In this document: positions 1 through 9,450 of the stretch, piece after piece
How positions within the stretch are numbered: position 1 is the stretch's first letter
Layout of the letters: each line of letters begins with the position of its first letter
DNA from: Rhodocollybia butyracea
Lineage: Eukaryota; Basidiomycota; Agaricomycetes; Agaricales; Omphalotaceae
DNA: 64,000 nucleotides
Assembly (NCBI GenBank): GCA_015501585.1
Contig: JADNRY010000018.1
Span: 62,001-126,000 of the forward strand
Direction: 5' to 3'
The notes under the pieces: model-generated
Databases searched by the model: none
Told to the model about the DNA's origin: nothing
What the model saw: the letters and a program-made list of their open reading frames with translations, nothing else
Position numbers and translations under genes: made by a program

Positions 1-345
1 AAAATTGAAGGAGTTATGGCAAAAACATTGAAAAATCACCTATATGACAAGAGAGAGATGGAAAAAGTTGGGAATTGCTCTAGCGTGAGTAGGGCGATAG
101 TGAGGGGGTACCTAGGGGATCTAAACGAGCCCTGGACGAAAGAAAATGAATAAGAACTGATGGAATTATGGCAAAAACAGCGAAAATCACCTAAGTGAGA
201 CTGACCTGGGGACAGTAACCAAGATGGGGAGCTATTCAAACAATATTGAAGCGGTGGGGAGAGGGTCCCTAGGGGATCTAAACGAGCTCTACATCAAAGA
301 AATTGAGTGAAAACTGAAGGAGATATGACAAGAACACCAAAACTC
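1..345 (-). repeat. Inverted copy of the 308-bp satellite unit
   Basis: This stretch is the reverse complement of the satellite monomers at 841-2210. It carries the same phrases on the opposite strand, for example the block around 85-130 that matches the CCCCTAGGTACCCCCTCAC segment of the direct array. The open frames here are products of the repeat, not genes. The left edge is the window edge, so the array may continue outside. Confidence 0.8.
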
Positions 346-840
346 ACCTAAGTGGGACAGACAGTATGGGGAGTTGCTGAGACAAGATTAAAGAGGCAGA
401 GAGGAACAGTAAGAAGGAGTAAAAATGCAACGCTCTATCATGACCAGTTCCAAAGAACCTCGAGAAAGGTGGCAGCTGCCTGTAACTGTGCTATCTTAAC
501 CATGTCCAAGCTCGGCCTCTCGAGAAAGACAGTTACAGTGAGAAAATAAACAAAACAAATGGGTAATAAAGAAAGACTAATGGTGGATGGATTTGTTGGC
601 AACACAGCAGGGAATCCCAGAGACGATGGTGGAGGAGCGAGAACATGCAAGTTGAATGATTTGTCATAAGTTAACACATGACCATCAGACTTGGGCATTT
701 TTTTTGTCTTCTTATTATATCTCCTGCAGTTTTCATGCAATTTCTTCAAAGTAGGGCTCACTCACATTGCCTAAAGACATTCTCTATGCTGCTTTGATCT
801 CATATGATCAGTTCCCCATGTTGTTCAGCACTCCTCAGTT
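346..840. other. Spacer between inverted and direct satellite copies, no gene seen
   Basis: No coding signal is convincing here. Short frames exist on both strands but lack recognisable domains or clear splice structure. Fragments near 750-840 are weakly related to the satellite unit. Confidence 0.5.
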
Positions 841-2210
841 CATTCTCACTTAAATGATTTTCGCTGTTTTTGCCATATTTCCATCAGTTTCCATTCGATT
901 TCTTTCGTCCAGGGCTCGTTTAGATCCCCTAGGTACCCCCTCACTATCGCCCCACTCACGCTAGAGCAATTCCCAACTTTTTCCATCTCTCTCTCATCAT
1001 ATAGGTGATTTTCAATGTTTTTGCCATAACTCCTTCAATTTTCACTCAATTTTTCCGAGGTAGGGCCCGTTCACATTCGATTAGGACCCTCTCCATGCTC
1101 CTCCACTCACTTCCTGGTCACTTTCCATCTTGTTCATCTCCCCCTGGTCAGTCTCACTTAGGTGATTTTCGCTGTTTTTGCCATATTTCCATCAGTTTCC
1201 ATTCAATTTCTTTCGTCCAGGGCTCGTTTAGATCCCCTAGGTACCCCCTCACTATCGCCCTACTCACGCTAGAGCAATTCCCAACTTTTTCCATCTCTCT
1301 CTCATCATATAGGTGATTTTCAATGTTTTTGCCATAACTCCTTCAATTTTCACTCATTTTTTCCGAGGTAGGGCCCGTTCACATTCGCTTAGGACCCTCT
1401 CCGTGCTCCTCCACTCACTTCCTGGTCACTTTCCATCTTGTTCATCTCCCCCTGGTCAGTCTCACTTAGGTGATTTTCGCTGTTTTTGCCATATTTCCAT
1501 CAGTTTCCATTCAATTTCTTTCGTCCAGAGCTCGTTTAGATCCCCTAGGTACCCCCTCACTATCGCCCTACTCACGCTAGAGCAATTCCCAAATTTTCCA
1601 TCTCTCTCTCATCATATAGGTGATTTTCAATGTTTTTGCCATAACTCCTTCAATTTTCACTCAATTTTTCCGAGGTAGGGCCCGTTCACATTCGCTTAGG
1701 ACCCTCTCCATGCTCCTCTACTCACTTCTTGGTCACCTTCCATCTTGGTCATCTCCCCCTGGTCAGTCTCACTTAGGTGATTTTCGCTGTTTTTGCCATA
1801 TTTCCATCAGTTCTTATTCAATTTCTTTCGTCCAGGGCTCGTTTAGATCCCCTAGGTACCCCCTCACTATCGCCTTACTCACGCTAGAGCAATTCCCAAC
1901 TTTTTCCATCTCTCTCTTGTCATATAGGTGATTTTCAATGTTTTTGCCATAACTCCTTCAATTTTCACTCAATTTTTCCGAGGTAGGGCCCGTTCACATT
2001 CGCTTAGGACCCTCTCCATGCTCCTCCACTCACTTCCTGGTCACTTTCCATCTTGTTCATCTCCCCCTGGTCAGTCTCACTTAGGTGATTTTTGATGTTT
2101 TTGCCATCTCTCCCTTGGTTTTCTCTCATTTTCAATGTAGGGCACATTCACAGTCTCTAGGGAGCCTCTCTATGTTCCTTTATTCACTTCCTGTCTTTGC
2201 ACTTTCCTAC
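841..2210 (+). repeat. Satellite array, 307-308 bp unit made of two ~154-bp halves
   Basis: Equivalent points of the unit recur at about 1005, 1313, 1620 and 1927, giving a period of 307-308 bp. Inside each unit, two related halves begin GTGATTTTCAATGTTTTTGCC and GTGATTTTCGCTGTTTTTGCC about 157 and 151 bp apart, so the unit is a dimer. Copies differ by a few percent. The last copy decays after about 2090. Every ORF in the array is repeat-derived and has no family resemblance. Confidence 0.93.
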
Positions 2211-2387
2211 CCTGGTCCCATCCCACACTACCCCCAGTTGTATAGAATTTGTCTAGATACCTAATGACCTCTGTCTACACAATTGATCTTTTTTAAACCT
2301 AAACCTCATTCAAGTTCAACTCAAATAGCAACTTTGGGCATTACTACTCTACAGTTGAACTCAGTACATGCCTTATACCAGGTTAAG

Positions 2388-2662
2388 CTCAAGTTGACTT
2401 CAGTTAATCTCAAGTTAACCTCAAGTTGACAAATCTACTGAGGTTGACCCTGGTTGATCTCAAGCTAACAAATCTACTCAAGTTGACCCAGGTTAGCCTC
2501 AAGTTGGCAAATCTACTCAAGTTGGCCCAGGTCAACCTCAAGTTGACAAATATACTCAAGTTGGCCCATGTCAACCTCAAGTTGACAAATATACTCAGGT
2601 TGGCCTCAAGTTGGCAAATATACTCAAGTTGGCCTCAAGTTGGCTCAAGTTGGCTTGAGTCT
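2388..2662 (+). repeat. 39-bp minisatellite
   Basis: About six imperfect copies of a 39-bp unit rich in CTCAAGTTGAC and CTCAAGTTGGC. The plus-strand frame starting at 2426 repeats a 13-residue pattern, as expected for a 39-bp period, so it is not taken as a gene. The array ends a few bases before CCTTTTCCTGATG at 2668-2680, which matches the right terminus of the MITE at 3483-3855. Confidence 0.85.
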
Positions 2663-2871
2663 ATTAGCCTTTTCCTGATGAAGCCCTATCCAATGACTTT
2701 ATCCTTGAGAGTTGAAGGTTTTTGGACTCGGATTTCACATTCTATATATACTCATCTTGTGTAGTTGTCTTTGTAGTAACTACAGATACGTAGGGATTGT
2801 CAGTGTATAACGAGTCTAGACTTGGACTGAGTGTGTAATAACATGATTTGAATGAGGCCATATGAATGATA

Positions 2872-3060
2872 CATCAGGAAAAGCCATTTTTGCCTAGGTG
2901 ACCCCAGAGTGGCCTAAAGCAAACTAGGTGACCTATGAATCCTATGGCATCCTAGGAATTTCGGCTTGTCCCTTGCCAGTCAAGGCTCTTGAGGATTCCC
3001 TAGGGAAGCCTAGGTTTGCCCAGGTTTGCCCAGGTGCCCCTGGAGAACACCTGGGGAATC
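2872..3060 (+). repeat. Half copy of the CATCAGGAAAAG foldback MITE
   Basis: The sequence from 2873 matches the left arm of the complete MITE at 3483-3855 almost base for base for about 180 bp. It begins with the same terminal CATCAGGAAAAGCC preceded by TA. The right arm is missing, so this is a truncated or one-armed copy. Confidence 0.85.
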
Positions 3061-3303
3061 TGTAATCATTCCCATGGGTCATATAAGACATGTCTATTAG
3101 GATTAGATAGCTTCGCTGTCAATAGTCTGGTGATTGTGTTATATAATGCTGCCCCCACTCCTTCTCCCTCCAGATTGCCCTCCAGCTCCACCTATAGCCC
3201 CCAAGTCCGAGTCCGGACTCTATGCACACTCATTGCCATTGTCGATTGCGGATATGGTGTTTGACACGACAACTTTATCGGTGTATGATGCAAGGAAGGC
3301 TGA
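3061..3303. other. Host sequence left of element A, related to 20.9-21.1 kb
   Basis: The last ~140 bases before element A resemble the segment at about 20980-21127, including ACTCATTGCC/ACTCATCGCC, GGATATGGTG and ACTTTATC blocks. The relationship continues on the far side of element A at 14971 onward. This pins the ancestral continuous sequence. No gene is recognised. Confidence 0.6.
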
Positions 3304-4284
3304 TGTCATGCCCTAGGCATATACAGACTGCCAACATTTCCTGCTTACTGTTACATAACCTGCTTCCGCCGCATTTCCGGTTCCGATACACTTCCACTTT
3401 GCTTCCGTTTTACTTTTTCCTTCACTGTACACTTTCTATGATCCCGTCGATCCATTCTCCATCATTCTTACAATCATACATACATCAGGAAAAGCCATTT
3501 TTGCCTAGGTGACCCCAGAGTGGTCTAAAGCAAACTAGGTGACCTATGAATCCTATGGCATCCTAGGAATTTGGGCTTGTCCCTTGCCAGTCAAGGCTCT
3601 TGAGGATTCCCTAGGGTATCCTAGGCAAACCCAGGGCAAGCCTAGGTTTGCCCAGGTTTGCCCAGGTGTTCCCCAGGTGTTCCCCAGGAGCACCTGGGCA
3701 AAACTGGGCAAACCTAGGCTTGCCTAGGGAATCCTCAAGAGCCTTGACTGGCAAGGGACAAGCCCAAATTCCTAGGATGCCATAGGATTCATAGGTCACC
3801 TAGTTTGCTTTAGGCCACTCTAGGGTCACCTAGGCAAAAACAGCTTTTCCTGATGTATGCTTTATGCTCATCCCACTGCTTCCGCTTATGTTCATCGTTG
3901 TCTTTCATCCCTTGTACTTCTTTTGGCCATTCTTGTCTTTTCTACTCTCAGATTATTACCTATCGCTACTCCGGTCCTCGAGTACCCTTTATATAGTTCT
4001 GTACCATGTCAAGTACAGTAGATTGGAAATATTGCTTAACCCCGTGACTCGTGTGCTCTTGTGTGTTCTGGTTTCTCGCTTTATCTGTTTCTTTAACTCT
4101 GTTTCTTCACTCCATCGTTTTCACAACCTCTGCAATCTACTATCATCTATTTGGTTCCGCTCTGTTTGCGCTGCATCAGGTCAGCTACCACTTGACCTTC
4201 CGCTTCCGCTCATATTGCTATCAAAGCCGCTTGCACTTAGTGGGTCCTACCCTTCGAGTCGGAAACTCATCTACTCTTAGGCTT
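3304..4284 (+). repeat. Element A 5' LTR, first part
   Basis: Matches 14127-14731 of the 3' LTR with the MITE inserted in the middle. A TATA-like TTTATATAG lies at 3988-3996. Hydrophobic frames here (for example 3864-4280) recur in all copies of the LTR and are not genes. The last five bases, GGCTT, are the target duplicated by element B. Confidence 0.9.
3483..3855. mobile_element. Foldback MITE, 373 bp, TA target
   Basis: The whole element is one long inverted repeat of two arms of about 180 bp, with ends CATCAGGAAAAGC and GCTTTTCCTGATG. TA lies on both sides (3481-3482 and 3856-3857). The other two copies of this LTR (around 14301 and 15896) have a single TATG at the same place, giving two natural empty sites. 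It codes for nothing. TA target duplication is typical of the Tc1/mariner superfamily, but the ends do not identify a known family to me. Confidence 0.93.
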
Positions 4285-4495
4285 TGTTATGACCCATACC
4301 CAAACTAGAAGCATATACATATCTTTTTCTATTATTATTAACCAACTACTACTACTATCATTAAGATTTCTACTTATCATATACATTTTACGTTCATTAC
4401 TCATTTTCTCTACATTATTTGGCATAATGCTGCACACGTGAACATACTGTTAATCAACTTCGGTTTCACTAGAATAATTGAACACCAGTCACTGC

Positions 4496-4670
4496 ATGAC
4501 ATCATTCTACTGCTCCGCAGTTCTGACATCATTTTACTGCTCCACAGTCATGATGTCATCTTACTGCTCCGCAGTTATGACATCATTCCAGCTCCACAGT
4601 TATGATATCATTCCAGTGCTCCGCAGTTATGACATCATTCCAGCTCCACAGTTATGATATCATTCCGCAG
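4496..4670 (+). promoter_or_regulatory. U3 array of TGACATCAT and CTCCGCAG units upstream of the TATA box
   Basis: About seven units of 25-27 bp alternate TGACATCAT-like sequence (TGACATCAT, TGATGTCAT, TGATATCAT) with short palindromic CTGCTCCGCAG or GCTCCACAG. TGACATCA is one base from the CRE octamer TGACGTCA bound by bZIP factors, so a bZIP-responsive enhancer is a reasonable inference. The array sits directly upstream of the TATA box in both LTRs (the 3' copy is about 9660-9890, with one extra double unit). Confidence 0.6.
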
Positions 4671-4698
4671 CATTTCCTAAATAATACATACTTGACAG

Positions 4699-4707
4699 TA
4701 TATAAGG
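4699..4707 (+). promoter_or_regulatory. TATA box of element B
   Basis: TATATAAGG, with the same sequence at 9917-9925 in the 3' LTR. It is the only strong TATA in the LTR and lies between the U3 array and the hairpin array, so transcription should start near 4730 and include the hairpins. Confidence 0.6.
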
Positions 4708-4799
4708 AGGCTAGATTTACCAATGTACGGTAGACCTATTATTTTTCTTAAATCCAAACCCCCACTTGTTTGCTGTTATCACTTGTGTGAATCACCAGA

Positions 4800-5180
4800 C
4801 CAACTCATTGTATCTTGTTGAGCTATCTCCAAGCTACAATACACATTTATACATCTTGTTGAGCTATCTCCTAGTGAATACTTCTTTAATTGTCACTTGT
4901 TGAGCTATCTCCAAGTTGCAACTTCCTATTACTTGTTGAGCTATCTCCAAGTATCAGACATCACACTCACTATTACTTGTTGAGCTATCTCCGAGTACTA
5001 GACACCACACTCACTATTACTTGTTGAGCTATCTCTGAGTACTAGACACCACACTCACTACTACTTGTTGAGCCATCTCTGAGTACTAGTTCTGATTCAT
5101 ATTACTGCTTGTTGAGCTATCTCCGAGGGTAATCATATTATTATTTGTCGAGCTATCTCCAAATAATACCTTCTGTGAGT
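4800..5180 (+). repeat. Array of nine stem-loops with a conserved TTGAGCTATCTC loop
   Basis: Nine copies of TTGTTGAGCTATCTCCRAG-like sequence occur about every 35-45 bases, at roughly 4813, 4855, 4893, 4930, 4973, 5019, 5062, 5106 and 5147. Arms on either side are complementary but differ between copies: ATTGTA-CTTG with CAAG-TACAAT in the first, ACTTG with CAAGT in the middle ones, ATTAC with GTAAT in the eighth, and TATTATTTG with CAAATAATA in the last. The second copy has lost pairing; the 3' LTR shows it to be a fusion of two repeats. Constant loops with changing, still mostly paired stems suggest an RNA structure in the transcript leader. Confidence 0.8.
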
Positions 5181-5387
5181 TTTGTATTACAAACTAGTTA
5201 CTAACTTTACTTGAGCCTAGTTGTTTGAGTATATATTTTTTGCCTAGCGGTTTCAACAAACGGAAAGGCTTGCTCTATAATCTCATTAATTTCTCTTATC
5301 ATTTTTACTGCTGAGTACTGTGAAGGTTTGGACGAGACTATTGATTGAGTCATAACATAATAATACGTCTCTACCCGCCCCCATTAA

Positions 5388-8300
5388 ATGTCTACACAAA
5401 CAACTCGAACACGCACCCAAACTGGGTCTCATCACCATCCTGAAACATTTGTTCAAGGATCTAGTAATCAAACTATTCCAACCGGTTTTAATGCTCCAGG
5501 ATATACACTGGGACAAGACAATCCTAATGTTGGAGACATAAGCCAGTGGACACCCACTGAAATATCAGAAGGTGAAGTTGTAGTGATGCGGAGAATTCAC
5601 ATTGGATCAAATGGATCAAATTTCACTGAAACTGTGGTTCAAGAAGTTAGACTGCAGAGATTTCTGAGATATTTGCTCATCACGAAGACCGTTCCACCAG
5701 TCATTTAGTTGATAATGGTTCGCGAGGACAACAGCAAAAACTTACTCTTGCAGCAAATGTACCTCTACCTTCTTCACATCATAGCCATTCTGTGCAATCT
5801 GAAACACATAAATCTCAGAGTGAACACTCTACAAGGCAAAACAGGGATATACTTCAGGTCTCAGAACCTCAACAAAATCCTTCACACAGCTGCCACTCGT
5901 CACCCATACAGTCAATTAGTAGGAATGTATTGCCACAAGCAATTGTGAATCCACAGACACCTATAATTGAATTTTTTGACTCGTTACAAGCACAGTATAG
6001 AGAACAACAGTCTCTTACAAGGCCAAGTACAAGACAATCTGAACCTGTTAGAAGGTCTCCATTGTCTGTAGTCCCTGAGGAAATTCAAGAGCATTCTGTG
6101 GCCCATAGTAGCTCACATCATGAGCTCCCACCACAGCAATCTCACAATTCTCAGTGGAACCATAATACTTTAAGTGCTGTTGGGAGTTCAAACCAGTCAC
6201 AAGGACATGAACAATCACGTGTTCAATTGCAAGTTTTGCAACCAGTTTTAACTGTCAGGAACATCCCATCACCAAGTGGATCTTCCAAAAGCTCAGTAAA
6301 AAGCTCAGCAAAACAAGACTCACATAAGTCAAGCAATAGTGTACCCATTTTGAACCAGCTTCAAAATGAACAGACACAGTTTGACAGACTTAGTCAACAA
6401 TGCCAAATATTCTTAGAGTCATTAGGATATAGAAGCAGAAATGCTCAGCCTTGGCAATGGGTTCAACAGTTGGAAAGACTAGGTCAGAGTGAGCTTGCAT
6501 TACTAAGTCCAAGTCTGTATCAGCGGATATCAGACAAAAGGAATAGCCAAATGTTAACATACCTGTATGACGAGACACAAATGAATGGAGTTCAAGTTCT
6601 ATTGAGGGCAAGAAGTAGCACTAGTGCAGAATTAGCATCTTCTGTTCATATGAGCCAGATGGCCAAAGTACAGGAAAACGCACCAAGTGTCCACACACCA
6701 GTGCACACTCCACCAAAAGCAGAAGTTCCACCAAGTGCACAAGCCTCCATACAGAGAAATCAACTAATTGAGAACACAAGAAATGTGGAAGAAACTCATG
6801 TTCCACTTACAGAGAGGAACTCTAGGCAAAATGAAAGCTCTAGTGAGATTGACAGAATACTTGCCTGGACCAGAAGGGTTCAACCACCAAGTCCTCAAAA
6901 TGTTGATATACCAATTATTCAACCCACAACACACATGCCATTACTGACTAATCCTGTTGAAAAAATGGAGCAAGTAGTGAGAAATGAAAATCAACATGAT
7001 CACTCTAGAACTCTAATTCAACAAGATGAGCCACCTCATGCAAGTGGTAGTCATGCACTATTTGATCAAGGGAAAAGAAATACAAGACTTAGAAGCAGAA
7101 AGCAGGATTTTGCAATACCAACAAAATATGAACCTGCCCAAGCATCAACAAGTCAGCAGGTATTTCCTGAGACACAAGTCATAAATACATTTGACTCCCC
7201 TCACATTCCCATAACCATCCAATCTCCTGTAGAGCTAGTAGAACTACCACATTTGCTCACACATCATGGTCAGGTTCCACAGACTCATAAGACTGTTGTA
7301 CCTAGGTCACCTTTAGGTCTGAATTGGGCTGTTGAAGCAAATGAATTTTTGTCAATCAATAGTTACCCATTCATCCCAAACAAAGGCAAGGCACCTGTCC
7401 AAGTATCAGGAGGAGCGCCACCATCACCCCCACCACCAGATGACCCTGGAAATCATAGTGAAGGGAATGACCAAAGCAGAAGCAATGGTGAGAACAACGG
7501 AAACAATTCCTACAGGAACAGCAGACCCAATGAACCTCCTCCACCACCAAATGATGGTGAACCTCCAAAACAGCCTTGTGGCAGATCTCATTCTTGCTGC
7601 TGTAAAGACGGAAGAGATGGAAGAGATGGACGTGATGGTAGAAATGGCAATGAGCACAATCCGGAAAGAGAGGAACAGAAAAGAAGGAATGAAGAAGCCA
7701 CTAGAGCTCTGACAAGAGAGTCAAAGCTTGACATCAACAAACCAACTCCATTTGACGGATCTAACAGAGCCGCTTGGAGAGCATTTCTAAATTCAGTGCT
7801 GATAATGTTCAATGCAAAGCCAATGACTTACTCTACAGATAATTCAAAAATTACATTTGCCGCATCATATCTTACAGGAGCTGCAGCAAAGTACTATAAT
7901 CTGGTAGAAAAACAGGCCAATGGAGAAAATGAATCCTTCATTCCAGCATTGAATATCTGGTCAGAGTTTGTTATGTTGTTTGGATGCATGTTTGGTCTCC
8001 ATGATGAGAAAATGCATGCTCAATCACAACTAGATAAATGCCTACAAGTCTCAAGAGAGTCATTTGCAGACTTTTTAGTCAAGTTTGAAGACATTGCTAA
8101 CCGCACCACCTACAATGATCCTGCTAAGCGATGGAGACTTCTGAATCAGATCCGGCCAGATCTGCGCAACCGTCTAACAATGGTTGGCAATTTGCCAGAA
8201 ACATATCAGGATGTTGTTGATAGACTATTGGACATTGATGGCGCACAAGAAGCATTTTATGATTCCGGACTTGGGAATAACTTCAGAACTGGGAATAACA

Positions 8301-8776
8301 ATATCCAAAATGAAAATACAAATAATCAAACCCTTGACCACAACCAGTCAGGAAACAGCTACTCCACCGCTGCAAACATGATTTTTGATCAGAACAACGC
8401 GCCAAATAATTATACAACACAAGTTCAACTGCAGGAAGCTCCTACATCTAACACTCAGACTCAAAGACCATCTAGAATGAATCACAACAGTTCTAGAAAT
8501 CACAATATCAATGAGGATTCAGCTTTAGTCCAAATGGCTTGGGTCATTCAAGAGGAGTATGACCAAAGATGAGCAAAAGGAGCTTGCACTTGCTGTGGTG
8601 AGATGGGCCATTTTGCCAGAAACTGTCCACAACGGCGCAATAATGTATCAGGTCGGGCTGCATTTATGGACACTTCCAGTGACACACCAAGCAATATTAT
8701 GCTTGAAGTTGAGGGTGAAGTCATTGATATTGACAGCACACTCTTGGAAGGAGACCCTGAAGGAGGGGGAATATAA
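5388..8776 (+). pseudogene. gag: Gag-like protein of element B, with one frameshift and one in-frame stop
   Basis: The start at 5388 follows the 5' LTR by 30 bases. The first frame runs to 5708. The longer frame takes over from about 5655 by a one-base shift and is open to a TGA at 8570-8572. The same frame continues past the TGA into a perfect CCHC zinc knuckle (C-x2-C-x4-H-x4-C, about 8589-8630) and stops at 8776. The N-terminal ~600 residues are Gln/Ser/Pro-rich and end in a basic GRDGRDGRDGRNG run near 7610-7650. The capsid-like region (about 7730-8260) has the motif AQSQLD and FADFLVKFEDIANRTTYN, shared with element A. In Ty3/Gypsy-type elements this protein forms the particle and the knuckle binds RNA. 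No pol follows. Confidence 0.85.
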
Positions 8777-9450
8777 GAATCACAACCAAGAGAACATTCC
8801 ATGGCTGAGGAAGAATAGGAGAAACCTTGGGACCAACCATTAATTCTTCAATTTATCTTCATCCAATTATTATCAACACCAAGTTATTCTCCTATAAAAT
8901 CCGATAAAATTCAAAACAAGACCCTCAAATAACCCAGAGCATACTCAGCCCCAATGCTGCTACCATGACACCCTAATGATCTTATGATGCTATTATTCAT
9001 GACCCATATGATCCCCAAATATAACGCCCAAACATCAGAGAACTGATCAGCTTTGATGTTCCATGATACTCAAATCTCAACTTTCAGTTGAGCACAAGCC
9101 AAAAATGAAATAAAATAAAGTTATGCAGTTTAGAACCAGGCAAGAATCCCCTTAACCTAGAGTCTGGCAGCATGGAGCAACAAATGATCTCCAATGAACA
9201 ACTCTGCAGAACCACAATCTAGAAACTTGACATCTAATTGCCTGAAGGCCATGCACATTAGCTCTTGACCATTCAACCAGACCAGCTGTGGAAATTACCC
9301 AGAAATGTTGCAAAAACTTGAACATTGCCCCAACATATCATAGTCATGCTGAAAGCTATAAACATTCAACTAGCACTACAAAAGCTTGACAACATCCACA
9401 AAGCAGCACATTGCTGGCCTCAGAGGGTTTCGGCCTTAAGCGGGGGGTAC
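8777..9450 (+). other. Non-coding tail of element B with polypurine tract
   Basis: No open frame or domain is seen between the end of gag and the 3' LTR. The segment ends in CGGGGGGTAC just before the LTR; the G-run is the likely polypurine tract for plus-strand priming. Confidence 0.7.

Larger units (their letters stand above)
4285..5357 (+). repeat. Element B 5' LTR
   Basis: Order of parts: TGTTATGACC terminus, AT-rich start, an array of ~26-bp units (4496-4670), TATA box (4699-4707), hairpin-repeat array (4800-5180), then a tail to CATAACA. It has one fewer 52-bp double unit in the first array and one fewer hairpin than the 3' LTR. Confidence 0.93.

Noticed and set aside
1005..1931. Three overlapping frames of about 103-121 codons
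   Set aside because: They start at GTG in each satellite copy and repeat the same translated repeat; no coding constraint is visible.
3864..4308. Hydrophobic frames resembling a membrane protein, also at 14126-14728 and 15584-16321
   Set aside because: They are the same segment of the element A LTR in three copies, with no start context, intron or family match.
4800..5180. CRISPR-like look of evenly spaced direct repeats with variable spacers
   Set aside because: The setting is a eukaryotic LTR, copies are imperfect, and the spacers are the complementary arms of the hairpins. No cas-like gene is nearby.
8777..9450. Search for a pol remnant downstream of gag in element B
   Set aside because: No frame with protease, reverse transcriptase or integrase motifs on either strand; treated as non-coding.
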